From positions 1 to 64,000 of the forward strand of contig JABGUH010000037.1 in NCBI GenBank assembly GCA_018646675.1: a stretch of DNA of 64,000 nt, given 5' to 3'. Each line of letters begins with the position of its first letter. Within the stretch, counting starts at the first letter, position 1. Below, one piece after another: positions 18,028 through 26,884 of the stretch. The notes beneath the pieces are model-generated. The model saw nothing but the letters and a program-made list of their open reading frames with translations. It searched no databases and was not told where the DNA came from. Source of the DNA: Bdellovibrionales bacterium (GTDB lineage Bacteria > Bdellovibrionota > Bacteriovoracia > Bacteriovoracales > Bacteriovoracaceae). The position numbers were made by a program, and so were the translations under genes.

Positions 18028-18675
18028 ATGGAGAAGGAGTTTTGGCTAAATAGATGGGAAGAGGGGAGAATTGGATTCCATCGGGATGGCACTCACCCCC
18101 TAATGGAGCGCTGCACATCAATATTAACTCCAGGTCAAACTGTTCTTTTGCCTCTTTGCGGTAAGAGCCTTGATATGGTGGCAATGCTGGAGCAGGGTTT
18201 TGACGTCGTTGGAGTGGAGATCGCAACTTTGGCGATCGAAGATTTTTTTTCCGAATCACAAATTAAGTATCATCAGTTATCACGGCCACCATTTGAGATC
18301 TATCAAGGTGTTGATGATCAAGTCACTCTCTATCAAGGGGATTTCTTCTCTTTTAATGCCAGTATCTATTCTGGAGGGGTCGATCTGATCTATGACCGTG
18401 CAGGTCTGATTGCACTTCCTCCTGCGATGCGCCGTCGCTATATCGCTCATATTTGTAGCTTATTGAATAGCTATCCTGATGCCAGCTACATGTTAATCTG
18501 TTTAGAGATTGATGATCGAGTAGTTGCTGACGGGCCACCCTTTACCGTTACTCATCAAGAGCTGACCGACGGATTCTCCTGTCACTCAATTGAAATACTG
18601 AGTGAACTTAAGCTACCCTTAAGTAAGGGTGGACCTGAGAATGCTCTTCAGCGACTCTACAAAATTGTCCGTTAG
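18028..18675 (+). CDS. tpm: Thiopurine S-methyltransferase family protein
   Basis: This 215-residue SAM-dependent methyltransferase has the TPMT hallmarks: FWLNRWEEGRIGFHRDG at the N-terminus, the SAM-binding LLPLCGKSLDMVAMLEQGFD and VVGVEIATLAIEDFF, and IYDRAGLIALPPAMRRRY. Bacterial members methylate thiols or selenium and tellurium compounds; the physiological substrate is often unclear. It is divergent from kdd (70 bp) and converges on the enolase-like gene with a 6-bp gap. Its stop is TAG. Confidence 0.92.
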   Translation: MEKEFWLNRWEEGRIGFHRDGTHPLMERCTSILTPGQTVLLPLCGKSLDMVAMLEQGFDVVGVEIATLAIEDFFSESQIKYHQLSRPPFEIYQGVDDQVTLYQGDFFSFNASIYSGGVDLIYDRAGLIALPPAMRRRYIAHICSLLNSYPDASYMLICLEIDDRVVADGPPFTVTHQELTDGFSCHSIEILSELKLPLSKGGPENALQRLYKIVR

Positions 18676-18681
18676 GGTGGT

Positions 18682-20193
18682 CTAGTTAGGCTTTTTTACC
18701 TCTTTGGGTAAGCCTTTAAGACCTGCAACCGCCACTTTAAACCCCTGCTGCAGCATCAACTCTTCAGCTCGAATGAGTGGGTTATAGTTTTGTAGGTTAC
18801 GTTCTCCGTTAGGGGCCCCTGCTTTAAACCAGGTCCGACGAGAGCAAACCCCGTAGATTAGTGGTAGATAGGGGAGGAACTCGGATGATCCTTCTGTTGA
18901 GCGATGAGAGAAAAAGGCGGAAAAGCCTCCGTTGGCAATATTGTCTAACGCCTCTTTCAGTGAGCCGACTCCCATTGCTTTTAAATCACGCATAACTTGC
19001 GCCAGATCTTTCCTGGCAATTAAAAATTCTTCAACCTTTTTTACATCTGCCAGTCCCAAGACGATCTCTGTCGCTAGACAGGTTTCGGTAAAGGTTCCAG
19101 CCTGGTTTAGTTTAATTAGTACTGAGTTTCCGGCACGTTTATCTCGGTGCGGAGAGGCAAGAAATGGGATGATAAAACGCATTTGAGTTACTGCAGCATC
19201 ATCTAGTACGACTTGGACCCGATCGCCATACTGGGCCGTCATCATTCGATGGGCCTCAATATCATGTTCACTACCTGGGTCCTCCATCGTAACAAAGTTG
19301 GGTGAAAAATTAACGACACTGCCGTTAAATTTAATTAGCTGCTTTCTACTCTTAATGCCCTTTTTGGAAAAGCGCATCTCATATTGTCCCTTTTCAATCA
19401 TGGAACGATCTTTTTGCAGTTCAGAAAATGCATTATCAGTGCCCATTGCCCAGTCACTATCTTTAAGCTTTAGCTGTTTGGCACACTCCTTAATTCTGGT
19501 TAGACCCTCAAAGTTATCTTTGACCGGAAAAACAAAGCCACGCTCCTTAGCTGTACCGGTGGGCTTCCCATCGCGAACTAGATTTTTTTCAAATTGGCGA
19601 AAAAACTCAACCCCAGTTTGTAGAACTTTTTTGACGGTGCGATCTTTCATTGAAAAGAAGAACATCTCTTGAATATCCTGCTTGGTGCCAGGAACATGCT
19701 CCCCGCCACAGACCATATTAAAAGCGATGTTGGGAAAGTAGAAATTTTTTGGACCTCTGGTGGGGGCCAGTAGTTGCCATGGTTCATATCCTGAAGCTTT
19801 AAGTAGCACTTGAAATAGGGTGGTCGAAGCTGCAAGACAGGCATTGCCGCCCCAGCGTTTTTTATTGGGGCCTGCATGTTTAACTAACTCTAGGTCAAAG
19901 CGATAAACGGCATTCAAGATATCTATGGGCTTGTTGATTGTAACTTTTTTAGGCAATAGAGGGGCAATGTTTTTCTCCATCGAACGGATTGCTTTGGGGT
20001 TAGGAATATAGATCGCTTCCGCTTCGCCATCGGAGGTACCTTTTGCAATGCCGTTGCGTTCGGTAATGATAAAGCTATCTTTACCTCGTTTGACTCTGGC
20101 GGTGATCTCTCCTTCTAGAGTAAAAGCAGCGTAGGATGAGAGAATCTCTCTACCTTTGAGTTTAAAGTTAGTGACCACTGTTGGTGTGACCAT
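18682..20193 (-). CDS. Divergent enolase-superfamily paralogue (503 residues)
   Basis: The protein aligns by eye along its whole length with enolase but is about 70 residues longer and strongly diverged. Recognisable equivalents are GREILSSYAAFTLEGEI (GREILDSRGNPT), GGNACLAAST, NMVCGGEHVPGTKQDIQEM, KERGFVFP (DEGGF), MEDPGSEHD, VVLDDAAVTQ, VLIKLNQAGTFTET and FSHRSTEG. Residues matching the catalytic Glu, the metal-binding Asp/Glu/Asp, Lys and His appear kept, while the substrate loop SRGNPT is lost. It could be a second enolase or act on another alpha-hydroxy acid phosphate. AAGGAG supports the ATG. It is a single-gene unit. Confidence 0.8.
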   Translation of the reverse strand: MVTPTVVTNFKLKGREILSSYAAFTLEGEITARVKRGKDSFIITERNGIAKGTSDGEAEAIYIPNPKAIRSMEKNIAPLLPKKVTINKPIDILNAVYRFDLELVKHAGPNKKRWGGNACLAASTTLFQVLLKASGYEPWQLLAPTRGPKNFYFPNIAFNMVCGGEHVPGTKQDIQEMFFFSMKDRTVKKVLQTGVEFFRQFEKNLVRDGKPTGTAKERGFVFPVKDNFEGLTRIKECAKQLKLKDSDWAMGTDNAFSELQKDRSMIEKGQYEMRFSKKGIKSRKQLIKFNGSVVNFSPNFVTMEDPGSEHDIEAHRMMTAQYGDRVQVVLDDAAVTQMRFIIPFLASPHRDKRAGNSVLIKLNQAGTFTETCLATEIVLGLADVKKVEEFLIARKDLAQVMRDLKAMGVGSLKEALDNIANGGFSAFFSHRSTEGSSEFLPYLPLIYGVCSRRTWFKAGAPNGERNLQNYNPLIRAEELMLQQGFKVAVAGLKGLPKEVKKPN

Positions 20194-20422
20194 AGCACTC
20201 TCCTTGATAGTTTAGGTTACTTTTACAGATCAAGATACCCGACAGTTTTGCTTGACCAGTTATTTGAAATGTCGAAGATGTCAATCGTAGCACTTAAGGT
20301 CAATAATAACTAGCAATATTGTAGCTTGAGGATGTTTGTGGTGCAGCTTGCTAGATATTTTAACTAAAGATAAAATCTAGCTATCAAATAGTTTTTGCGT
20401 TGTTTATAGGAGGTATCAGAAG

Positions 20423-21805
20423 ATGGGGTTCCGGATATTGGTTGTTGATAGCGATGATGATTTCCGTGACCTACTTAGTGATTACTTAAAGGAGGTTTTC
20501 ACTGATTCAGAGCTAATTTTTGCTGCTAGTGGTGAACAAGCTATCCTACGATTAGGAGATGGATCAGAAGAGAGTTTCGACCTAATCCTATCGGAGTACC
20601 ATATGCCCAATGGCACTGGAGGTGCACTTTTTACCCACCTACAGACAAAAGTTCAGGGCCCCCCCCCATTTGTTCTAATCACCAACTCTTCCTTAGATCA
20701 ATTGGATGAGTTTAAAGACTATCCCGTCAAGCTATCCCACGGATATCTACAAAAACCGGTAGTGTTAAAGGATCTGGCCAGCAAGCTAGCGGAGGTACTT
20801 GGGGAGCAGTATCAGCAATTGGCAAAAGAGCCGACAACAGTAAACCAAGAGCGCTATCAACGAGTATCCATCATTCAACTATATCGCTTGAGAGAGGTGG
20901 TTTGTGATGTCTATTTAAAACTCTCTGCCGGTAAGATGATTAAGATTTTCAATCAAGGTACCACTTACTCCTGTAGTGATTTGGATAAATATTGTGATAA
21001 AGGGGTGGACTATCTATATGTTGCTGAGCAGGACTTTGATAGCTACTACGCATCCTATCTTGCTAGCCAGTATATGATAGAGCAGAGTGAGCTATCAGCG
21101 GAGCAGCTGCCTGATGCAGTAGCGAGTTCGTTAAAGGCTGTTCGTGGTATGATTCACTCGGTGGGGGTGACTCCGCGAGTAGAGAGATTGGTGGTTAAAA
21201 GTATTGAGCATATCGAGCATCAAGTTGATGCTGATCAGAAGATTAGTCAGATGCTAAACTCGCTGCGTAGTCGTAATGACTACCTTGCCGATCATAGTTA
21301 CCTGATGGCATTTTTAACCAGTGCGGTCTGCCGAGAGATGGATTGGGCTTCCAATGAGACTCAGCAGAAGTTAGCATATGCCTCCCTGCTTCATGATGCC
21401 TTATTGGTGGATATAACAATGGCCACCGAGTTGGAGATGGACCTAGCAGCTAAAATCGATGTCACCCAAGATGAGCGCAGTGAGTTTCGCAAGCACCCCT
21501 ACCTGATGGCAAACCTAATTACTCAAAGTGACACTATCCCAGAAAATGTTAGCTCAATTATTGCTAACCACCATGAGATGCCAGATGGTTCTGGCTATCC
21601 TCGAGGATTGAGGGCGGATCAGGTCTCGCAAATGGATGCCCTGTTTATTGTCGTTCACTGTTTTGTTGATCAGTTCTACAAAGCAGATCTTGATCAGGGT
21701 GCTTTAAAGGGAATTGCTCACTTACTAGAAGTTCTATTTAATCAAGGCCACTATAAATCCCCCATGGTGGGGCTACTACAGGTGCTAGGGAAACGACTCT
21801 TCTAG
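20423..21805 (+). CDS. Response regulator with degenerate receiver and HD-GYP domain
   Basis: Residues 1-125 are a receiver domain (ILVVDSDDDFRDLL, VLITNSS, YLQKPV); the usual phospho-acceptor Asp is Glu58 (DLILSEYHMPNGTG). A middle segment follows. The C-terminal HD-GYP domain has ASLLHDALL, FRKHPYLMANLI and IIANHHEMPDGSGYPRGL, the diagnostic HHExxDGSGYP pattern of cyclic-di-GMP phosphodiesterases. Glu in place of Asp may mimic phosphorylation and lock the output state. AGGAGG precedes the ATG. No partner kinase is adjacent. It overlaps the convergent L,D-transpeptidase gene by 4 bp. Confidence 0.9.
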   Translation: MGFRILVVDSDDDFRDLLSDYLKEVFTDSELIFAASGEQAILRLGDGSEESFDLILSEYHMPNGTGGALFTHLQTKVQGPPPFVLITNSSLDQLDEFKDYPVKLSHGYLQKPVVLKDLASKLAEVLGEQYQQLAKEPTTVNQERYQRVSIIQLYRLREVVCDVYLKLSAGKMIKIFNQGTTYSCSDLDKYCDKGVDYLYVAEQDFDSYYASYLASQYMIEQSELSAEQLPDAVASSLKAVRGMIHSVGVTPRVERLVVKSIEHIEHQVDADQKISQMLNSLRSRNDYLADHSYLMAFLTSAVCREMDWASNETQQKLAYASLLHDALLVDITMATELEMDLAAKIDVTQDERSEFRKHPYLMANLITQSDTIPENVSSIIANHHEMPDGSGYPRGLRADQVSQMDALFIVVHCFVDQFYKADLDQGALKGIAHLLEVLFNQGHYKSPMVGLLQVLGKRLF

Positions 21806-22419
21806 CGGCAGATCTCAATTCTGGTTCCAGCTTCCACCAGTTCCCAGATCTCTTCGATCTCTTGATCATTAACGGCGATACATCCGTTAGTCCAGTTCTT
21901 CTCGGGATGATTAACAAACATTCGCTGCCACCAAGGATTGGGGAGACCATGAATCATAATATCACCACCAGGAGAGACACCATGCTCTTCCGCATACGCC
22001 TCATCCGCTGCGTTAGGGTAGTCAACGGCCAAAGATAGATGGTACTTACTATTTGGATTCTTATACTCGATTAAATAGTTACCTTCTGGAGTTCGCTCAT
22101 CTCCCTGTTGGCGCTTATGCCCTTGAGGACTCGCTCCCATCGCAATTTTGTAGCTACGTATCGCTTGGTCTCCCTGTAATAGGTAGAGTAGGCGACGGCC
22201 CTTATCGACAACAATCTGATCAACCGGTTGATCTTCAATTATCTGACCAACAGGATTTTGGGCAAAGCTTGCCAGTTGGTGGCAAAAGGAGTCTGGCGGT
22301 AGTGTCTCTCCAGGGGGGGGAGTCTTAGGCCGTCTGCTACCTAGCGCCAAGAGGGCTTGTGATACTAGTAATAACATAACGATAACTACAATTTTCCAGC
22401 TGGCCACTTTTAGTAACAT
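21802..22419 (-). CDS. Secreted L,D-transpeptidase (YkuD domain)
   Basis: This 205-residue protein has an N-terminal signal or anchor (IVVIMLLLVSQALLALG), a Pro-rich linker and a YkuD domain: GDERTPEGNYLIEYKN, DIMIHGLPNPWW and NWTNGCIAVNDQEIEEIW with the catalytic Cys. The family forms 3-3 peptidoglycan cross-links or attaches lipoproteins. The usual SHGC is TNGC here, seen in the YafK-like subgroup. In predatory bacteria such enzymes also modify prey wall; that is only context. It may be a single-gene unit. Confidence 0.9.
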   Translation of the reverse strand: MLLKVASWKIVVIVMLLLVSQALLALGSRRPKTPPPGETLPPDSFCHQLASFAQNPVGQIIEDQPVDQIVVDKGRRLLYLLQGDQAIRSYKIAMGASPQGHKRQQGDERTPEGNYLIEYKNPNSKYHLSLAVDYPNAADEAYAEEHGVSPGGDIMIHGLPNPWWQRMFVNHPEKNWTNGCIAVNDQEIEEIWELVEAGTRIEICR

Positions 22420-22564
22420 AGTGTTCTCCTTACTTATTTACTCATCTGAATAGATCGGATCTTCTTTAGGGATACTTTATCTTTGGGCCGGCCAATTGTA
22501 ATATTTAGTAAATAAGAGAGAATACAATTAGATATTATATAGCAGTTCTCTTAGGGGGACTAAA

Positions 22565-23035
22565 ATGGTCGGAGAAATAAGAGCGATATATCTTAGGCGG
22601 ATTGCGGATCTGATCTTTTATATGTTGTTTCTCTTTTTAGCACTATCAGCACTGATCTTCTATCAGACAATCACTACTATCAATCGCTATCGTGCAGTCG
22701 ATAGTTGGCCCTATACTCAAGGGTGGGTGACAACCTCTAAAGTTATAAGTACTAAGGCTTCTAAAATTATCTATCGCTATCAAGTTGGTAATAATCTCTA
22801 TCAGGGGAATCGCTTCAAATTTGTGGTGGTAGAGTCACTACCATGGAAAAAAACAGAGGCGATTAGGGAGCGTTTTACAGTGGGGCAAGAGGTGATAGTT
22901 TACTACTCACCAGTTCAAGAGAGCCTCTCGACTCTATCGACCAACCTGATTCCACTCTATGGTAGATTACTCTTCATGCCACTGGTAATCGCTTTAACCA
23001 CTCTTTTATGGCGTGCTAGAAGAAAGAGGCATTAG
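22565..23035 (+). CDS. DUF3592 membrane protein
   Basis: This 156-residue protein has two membrane segments (about residues 15-37 and 132-150) around a small extracytoplasmic domain of the DUF3592 type: SWPYTQGWVTTSKVIS, IIYRYQVGNNLYQG and GQEVIVYYSPVQESLS. Function of the family is unknown. TAGGGGG upstream supports the ATG. It is divergent from the L,D-transpeptidase gene and converges on the DtxR-family gene, with a 9-bp gap. Confidence 0.82.
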   Translation: MVGEIRAIYLRRIADLIFYMLFLFLALSALIFYQTITTINRYRAVDSWPYTQGWVTTSKVISTKASKIIYRYQVGNNLYQGNRFKFVVVESLPWKKTEAIRERFTVGQEVIVYYSPVQESLSTLSTNLIPLYGRLLFMPLVIALTTLLWRARRKRH

Positions 23036-23044
23036 TGTGTTTAA

Positions 23045-23701
23045 TTAATGCCCGTTTTTCCAGACAAAAATATCTTCAGTGATATCTTGATCCATTGCTA
23101 ACTGCATATTTTTTCCCTGAATAACATATGATGGATATTTTTGAGAAATTTTCAGCTTCACTCCTGGGGTGATTTGAAAGTTAAGCAGCTTTTCTAAACG
23201 TGAGTTAATGCCAGTATTAATGTAGGCAACTTTATAACTAACTCCCACCTTTGCCTTAGTCAGGGGGATGACAGCACTGGTAACTGAGTCTTCCTTCTTT
23301 TGACAACAATCTCCTGATGGAATGCTGGTTCCGTGGGGACAAAGTTTGGGATGTCCCAGTAGTGTACAGATACTTTCTACTAGCTCCGGGGCCAAAATAT
23401 GTTCAAACTCACAAGCTCCCTTTTCCACCTCATCTGGCTTCATTCCTAAAACATCTGAAAGTAGTCTTTCTGCAAGGCGATGACAGCGCACAACCTGTTT
23501 CGCTTTGGCCTGGCCATCATCTGTCAGCTCGATATTTCCATCAGTGATCCGGAGTAGACTTATCTTTTCTAGCTTGTTCAAGGCTTCTAGACCAAAGTCA
23601 TCTTCATCATGACGTTTAAAGCTATCAACATTTGCTTTGCCATGACTCTCTAATAGATGCCATACAATCTCTAAACACTCGTCAATATCCTGTCTTTTCA
23701 T
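23045..23701 (-). CDS. DtxR/MntR-family metal-dependent regulator with FeoA-like C-terminus
   Basis: This 218-residue protein has a winged-helix N-terminus (residues 1-70), a dimerisation/metal-binding domain (RCHRLAERLLSDVLGM, GACEFEHILAPELVESIC, HPKLCPHGTSIP) and an SH3-like FeoA domain (about 140-210; INSRLEKLLNFQITPGVKLKI). The metal ligands typical of DtxR (Cys/Glu/His in CEFEH, and HRLAE) are visible. It follows feoB by 30 bp in the same operon, so iron-dependent control of feoB is expected. AGGGG precedes the ATG. Confidence 0.88.
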   Translation of the reverse strand: MKRQDIDECLEIVWHLLESHGKANVDSFKRHDEDDFGLEALNKLEKISLLRITDGNIELTDDGQAKAKQVVRCHRLAERLLSDVLGMKPDEVEKGACEFEHILAPELVESICTLLGHPKLCPHGTSIPSGDCCQKKEDSVTSAVIPLTKAKVGVSYKVAYINTGINSRLEKLLNFQITPGVKLKISQKYPSYVIQGKNMQLAMDQDITEDIFVWKNGH

Positions 23702-23731
23702 TTCATATCCCCTTATTGTAGCGTAACGATA

Positions 23732-25720
23732 TTAATAACCAAGCATCGTCGCTAATTTAAAACTCCAGTTCACTGCGCCTCCGGTAAGAATTGACAACAT
23801 TAAGATGGTCACCCGTAGCGCTAGTGCTTTGGGCAGATTAATCTGTTTAATGATCGCCATTAAGTTAGCAGCACATGGTCCAATCGAAGTCATTATAATC
23901 AAACTGACAATTACCTGGGTGTAGCTTAGTACACCATCATTAGTGAGAGAGAGCAGCTGTACCGCTCCTGCCTCCAACTTGACTAGACAGAGTAAAAAAG
24001 CATCGACAGTCTCAATTGGCAGGGAGAGGAAGGTGACAAAAACGGGGGTCAGTAGATGCTTAATCACCAGCAGTGCTCCCGATTTATCCAGTATGAAGAG
24101 TAGAAATGCTCCGGCCATAAAAAGTGGAGGAATCTCTATCATAAACCATTTCATGCGAAAGTAGAGTTTGAGCATTACATCTTTGACTCGTGGAAAGCGG
24201 ATTGGGGGGATTTCGAGTATAAAATCTGTTTGATTATCATCTTTCTTTAAGAGCTTGTCTAGAGCAGTTCCAACAATAAATTCAGCTGTAATTAGTACTC
24301 CAAAAACAATTATAAAAGAGGAAAAAGAGTAGGAGGCCAAAATCCCTAAAATCAAACCCATTTGGGGGGAGCAGGGGATGGCAAAGCCAATTAAAAAGAT
24401 GGCAATGTACCTCTCCCGTTTTGAATCTAGGATTTTGGTGGACAATGTCGCCATCGTCTTACAGCCAAAACCCAACATTAACGGTAACACCGATTGGCCA
24501 CTTAGCCCCAGACGGCGGGTAAAACGGGAAGCCAGAATACAAAGGTTGGTAAAGTAACCAGAGTCCTCCATGATATTTAAGATCAAAAAGAACATAGTTA
24601 GAATCGGCATTGTTGTCGCCAGAGCATTTCCTAGTCCGGTAGAGAGGATGCCGTAACTTCCCACCAGAAACTCACGTAGAAAGTCGGAGCTAATTGTTGC
24701 ACCTAACATCTCAAGCAGTGGCCCGACAATTGACTCTTCAAAAAATCCAACTAGAATGTTGGCGGCGAGCTTCCCCACCAGCAGGTAGGTAATGTAGAGT
24801 GCTACCGCCAAAATAGGCCAGCCCCAAATTGGATGGCGTGAGTAGCGGCCAATTTTTTCAGAGATACTGTTGGCACTAATTTTAGACTCTTTGATCACCT
24901 GTTCAATAATATGTTCAACCCAGACTGCACGGTCTTGCAGCATAATATTTCCCAAATTTAAGCTACTATTTTGATGTAATGCTTTCAAGGACTGTAAAAC
25001 CTTGTTGACTAGATCATCACCATACTTTTTGGCGGCCCACTGTATTACATCTTTATCATTGGCGAGTAACAGTAGTTGCACACCTTTTGAGGGGGAAGGC
25101 GTATTGAAAATAGTAGAGATCGTATCTACTCCGTGCTCAATTACTCGCTTATATTTTACCACTTGAGCGGTATTTGGCATCAATCCCTCTTGATCTAAAG
25201 GGGATGAGCGATAACAGGTACTGATCTTGGCGGCCAGCTGACTAATCCCTTGGTCTTGGTTGGCGATTGTCTCAACCACCGGAACTCCTAATAGCTTTTC
25301 TAACGCTTCAGAATCAACCCACACCCCTTTTTTATGAGTCTCATCAGTAAAATTTAGCACTAGGATTAAAGGGATTCCTAGCTCCATCAATTGCGCAGTT
25401 AACAGTAATGACTTTTCCAATTTTGTTGAGTCTAAAGATTGAATAATTACATCCGGTGACTCTTGGATTAAAATATTTCGTGTTAGTAGCTCATCATCTG
25501 AGATGGCGGTTAGGGAGTTAAGGCCCGGAGTATCTGTTAACTGAAACTCCTCGCCATCAATCCGAAGATCAGCCTGGATGGTCTCGACAGTAGTATAAGG
25601 GTAGTTGGCAACAATAGAGTAGACCCCCTTTTTCTTGCCGGAGTAACCGTTGGCCAGTTTATTGAATAGGATACTCTTGCCCGTATTCGGGTTTCCTACA
25701 ATGACAGCTTTTTTCCCCAT
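23732..25720 (-). CDS. feoB: Ferrous iron transporter FeoB
   Basis: The N-terminal G domain has G1 VGNPNTGKSILFNKL, G3 DTPGLNSL and G4 NFTD. A helical linker follows, then a membrane region of about eight segments containing the two Gate motifs (LMLGFGCKTMATLS and later FLSLPIETVDAFLLCLVKLEAGA). The protein imports Fe(II) across the inner membrane, powered or gated by its nucleotide domain. I use ATG 25720; a GTG three codons earlier is possible. No separate feoA is present; the FeoA-like domain is fused to the downstream regulator. At about 660 residues it is somewhat short for the family. Confidence 0.93.
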   Translation of the reverse strand: MGKKAVIVGNPNTGKSILFNKLANGYSGKKKGVYSIVANYPYTTVETIQADLRIDGEEFQLTDTPGLNSLTAISDDELLTRNILIQESPDVIIQSLDSTKLEKSLLLTAQLMELGIPLILVLNFTDETHKKGVWVDSEALEKLLGVPVVETIANQDQGISQLAAKISTCYRSSPLDQEGLMPNTAQVVKYKRVIEHGVDTISTIFNTPSPSKGVQLLLLANDKDVIQWAAKKYGDDLVNKVLQSLKALHQNSSLNLGNIMLQDRAVWVEHIIEQVIKESKISANSISEKIGRYSRHPIWGWPILAVALYITYLLVGKLAANILVGFFEESIVGPLLEMLGATISSDFLREFLVGSYGILSTGLGNALATTMPILTMFFLILNIMEDSGYFTNLCILASRFTRRLGLSGQSVLPLMLGFGCKTMATLSTKILDSKRERYIAIFLIGFAIPCSPQMGLILGILASYSFSSFIIVFGVLITAEFIVGTALDKLLKKDDNQTDFILEIPPIRFPRVKDVMLKLYFRMKWFMIEIPPLFMAGAFLLFILDKSGALLVIKHLLTPVFVTFLSLPIETVDAFLLCLVKLEAGAVQLLSLTNDGVLSYTQVIVSLIIMTSIGPCAANLMAIIKQINLPKALALRVTILMLSILTGGAVNWSFKLATMLGY

Positions 25721-25786
25721 ATTGCCCACTGTTAGTTGTTGGTTGATAAATGTATGTATGGAATTATAGTCAATAGTGTTTAAAAA

Positions 25787-25810
25787 AATATATGATATTT
25801 CTCATATATT
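25787..25810 (-). promoter_or_regulatory. 24-bp inverted repeat upstream of feoB, likely metal-regulator operator
   Basis: Perfect 9-bp arms AATATATGA and TCATATATT flank a 6-bp spacer. On the minus strand a TATAAT (25768-25763) lies closer to feoB and the repeat covers the place where its -35 would be, so a bound repressor would block the promoter. The cognate regulator is probably the DtxR-family protein of the same operon; Fur is an alternative. Confidence 0.6.
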
Positions 25811-25839
25811 GGGATTTTGTCTAAAATATCTGGAACTGC

Positions 25840-26715
25840 TCAAATAGATAAAAAGAACCAACAAGCGGGGCGGAAACCAAAATGGTGACTATCTGCTATA
25901 CAGACTCCTTGGGTTGGGTCGCTAGGGGAGAGCTCAATCTCTTTTGCAACAGGACAGGTGGCTGCCGCTAGGTAGGTATCTAGCCGACATTGGGCCGATG
26001 GATACCCTTCTAATGTGGTGGAGACCTCCTGTGCATCGGGAGTGTCAAATGCTAAAGAGCGACGAGAACGGCGGGCCCAATTTTGTAGTCTCGCAATCAC
26101 CATACCGGCAGCGGCCGCTCGCTGACAGATCGCGGATTTTTGAGGTGAGGAAAAAACTTGATTGCAGCGACTTTTAACTAATGGGTCTATCTCCTGTTTA
26201 GCAATAAGTGCGACATTGTCGTCATTTTGGTAGAGTTTGCGTAGGCACTTTAAAGCCGAAAAGTAGTCAGCCTGTCCTTCAGTTGAGGCCCAGGACCACT
26301 GGGTTAGATAGTGGGGAGCTCCCCCTAAGTGGTGGCCAATCTCATGGCAGATAACGGCATCAAAGGCATCTTTGGTCATATGTTTGGTGCGGGCCAAACC
26401 TCCATTAACTGTGATGCTCCACTCTCCACCCTGTTGGGAAGAGCGAGCATTAATGATGCCGTCTGACCAGCGACGGATAAATGAGAACTCTACCTGCCGA
26501 TGCTCAAACTCACCATTATAGAGGGAAGTGAATTGATCAAGACGTTGATGATACTCCACCTCACTCATGGTTGGAGTGCCTTTGTCGCTGGCATTGAGAG
26601 TAAAGGGAAAAAAGGCATTAGTCGGTTGCCAATGACTGGCCAGTAGGTGGCCAGCACTAAAGTTAGTCAGGAGTACAACTAGAGTGATTAGCACTATCTT
26701 CTCAATTGTAAGCAT
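25840..26715 (-). CDS. Secreted gluzincin-type zinc metalloprotease (M48-like)
   Basis: This 291-residue protein has a signal peptide (IVLITLVVLLTNFSAGHLLA) and a zinc site HEIGHHLGG near residue 125, with a third ligand likely in EGQADYFSALKCL about 25 residues later, as in gluzincins such as M48. Several cysteines in the C-terminal half suggest disulfides. The ATG at 26715 has AAGGAG upstream; a TTG one codon earlier also fits. It is divergent from the DUF3943 gene. Substrate is unknown. Confidence 0.8.
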   Translation of the reverse strand: MLTIEKIVLITLVVLLTNFSAGHLLASHWQPTNAFFPFTLNASDKGTPTMSEVEYHQRLDQFTSLYNGEFEHRQVEFSFIRRWSDGIINARSSQQGGEWSITVNGGLARTKHMTKDAFDAVICHEIGHHLGGAPHYLTQWSWASTEGQADYFSALKCLRKLYQNDDNVALIAKQEIDPLVKSRCNQVFSSPQKSAICQRAAAAGMVIARLQNWARRSRRSLAFDTPDAQEVSTTLEGYPSAQCRLDTYLAAATCPVAKEIELSPSDPTQGVCIADSHHFGFRPACWFFLSI

Positions 26716-26884
26716 CAATTTGACTCCTTAATATTACTATATGGCCATGCGCGGCAAGAGATGATAGGTGATATTGGGCAGACAGTCAAATGTCAATCAG
26801 AGAAACGGCCACTTTAGCTATGGTAAATTTTGCTTATCCCTAATAGATGATAAATTATTGAATTTGAATACCGAGAAGTTTGCT

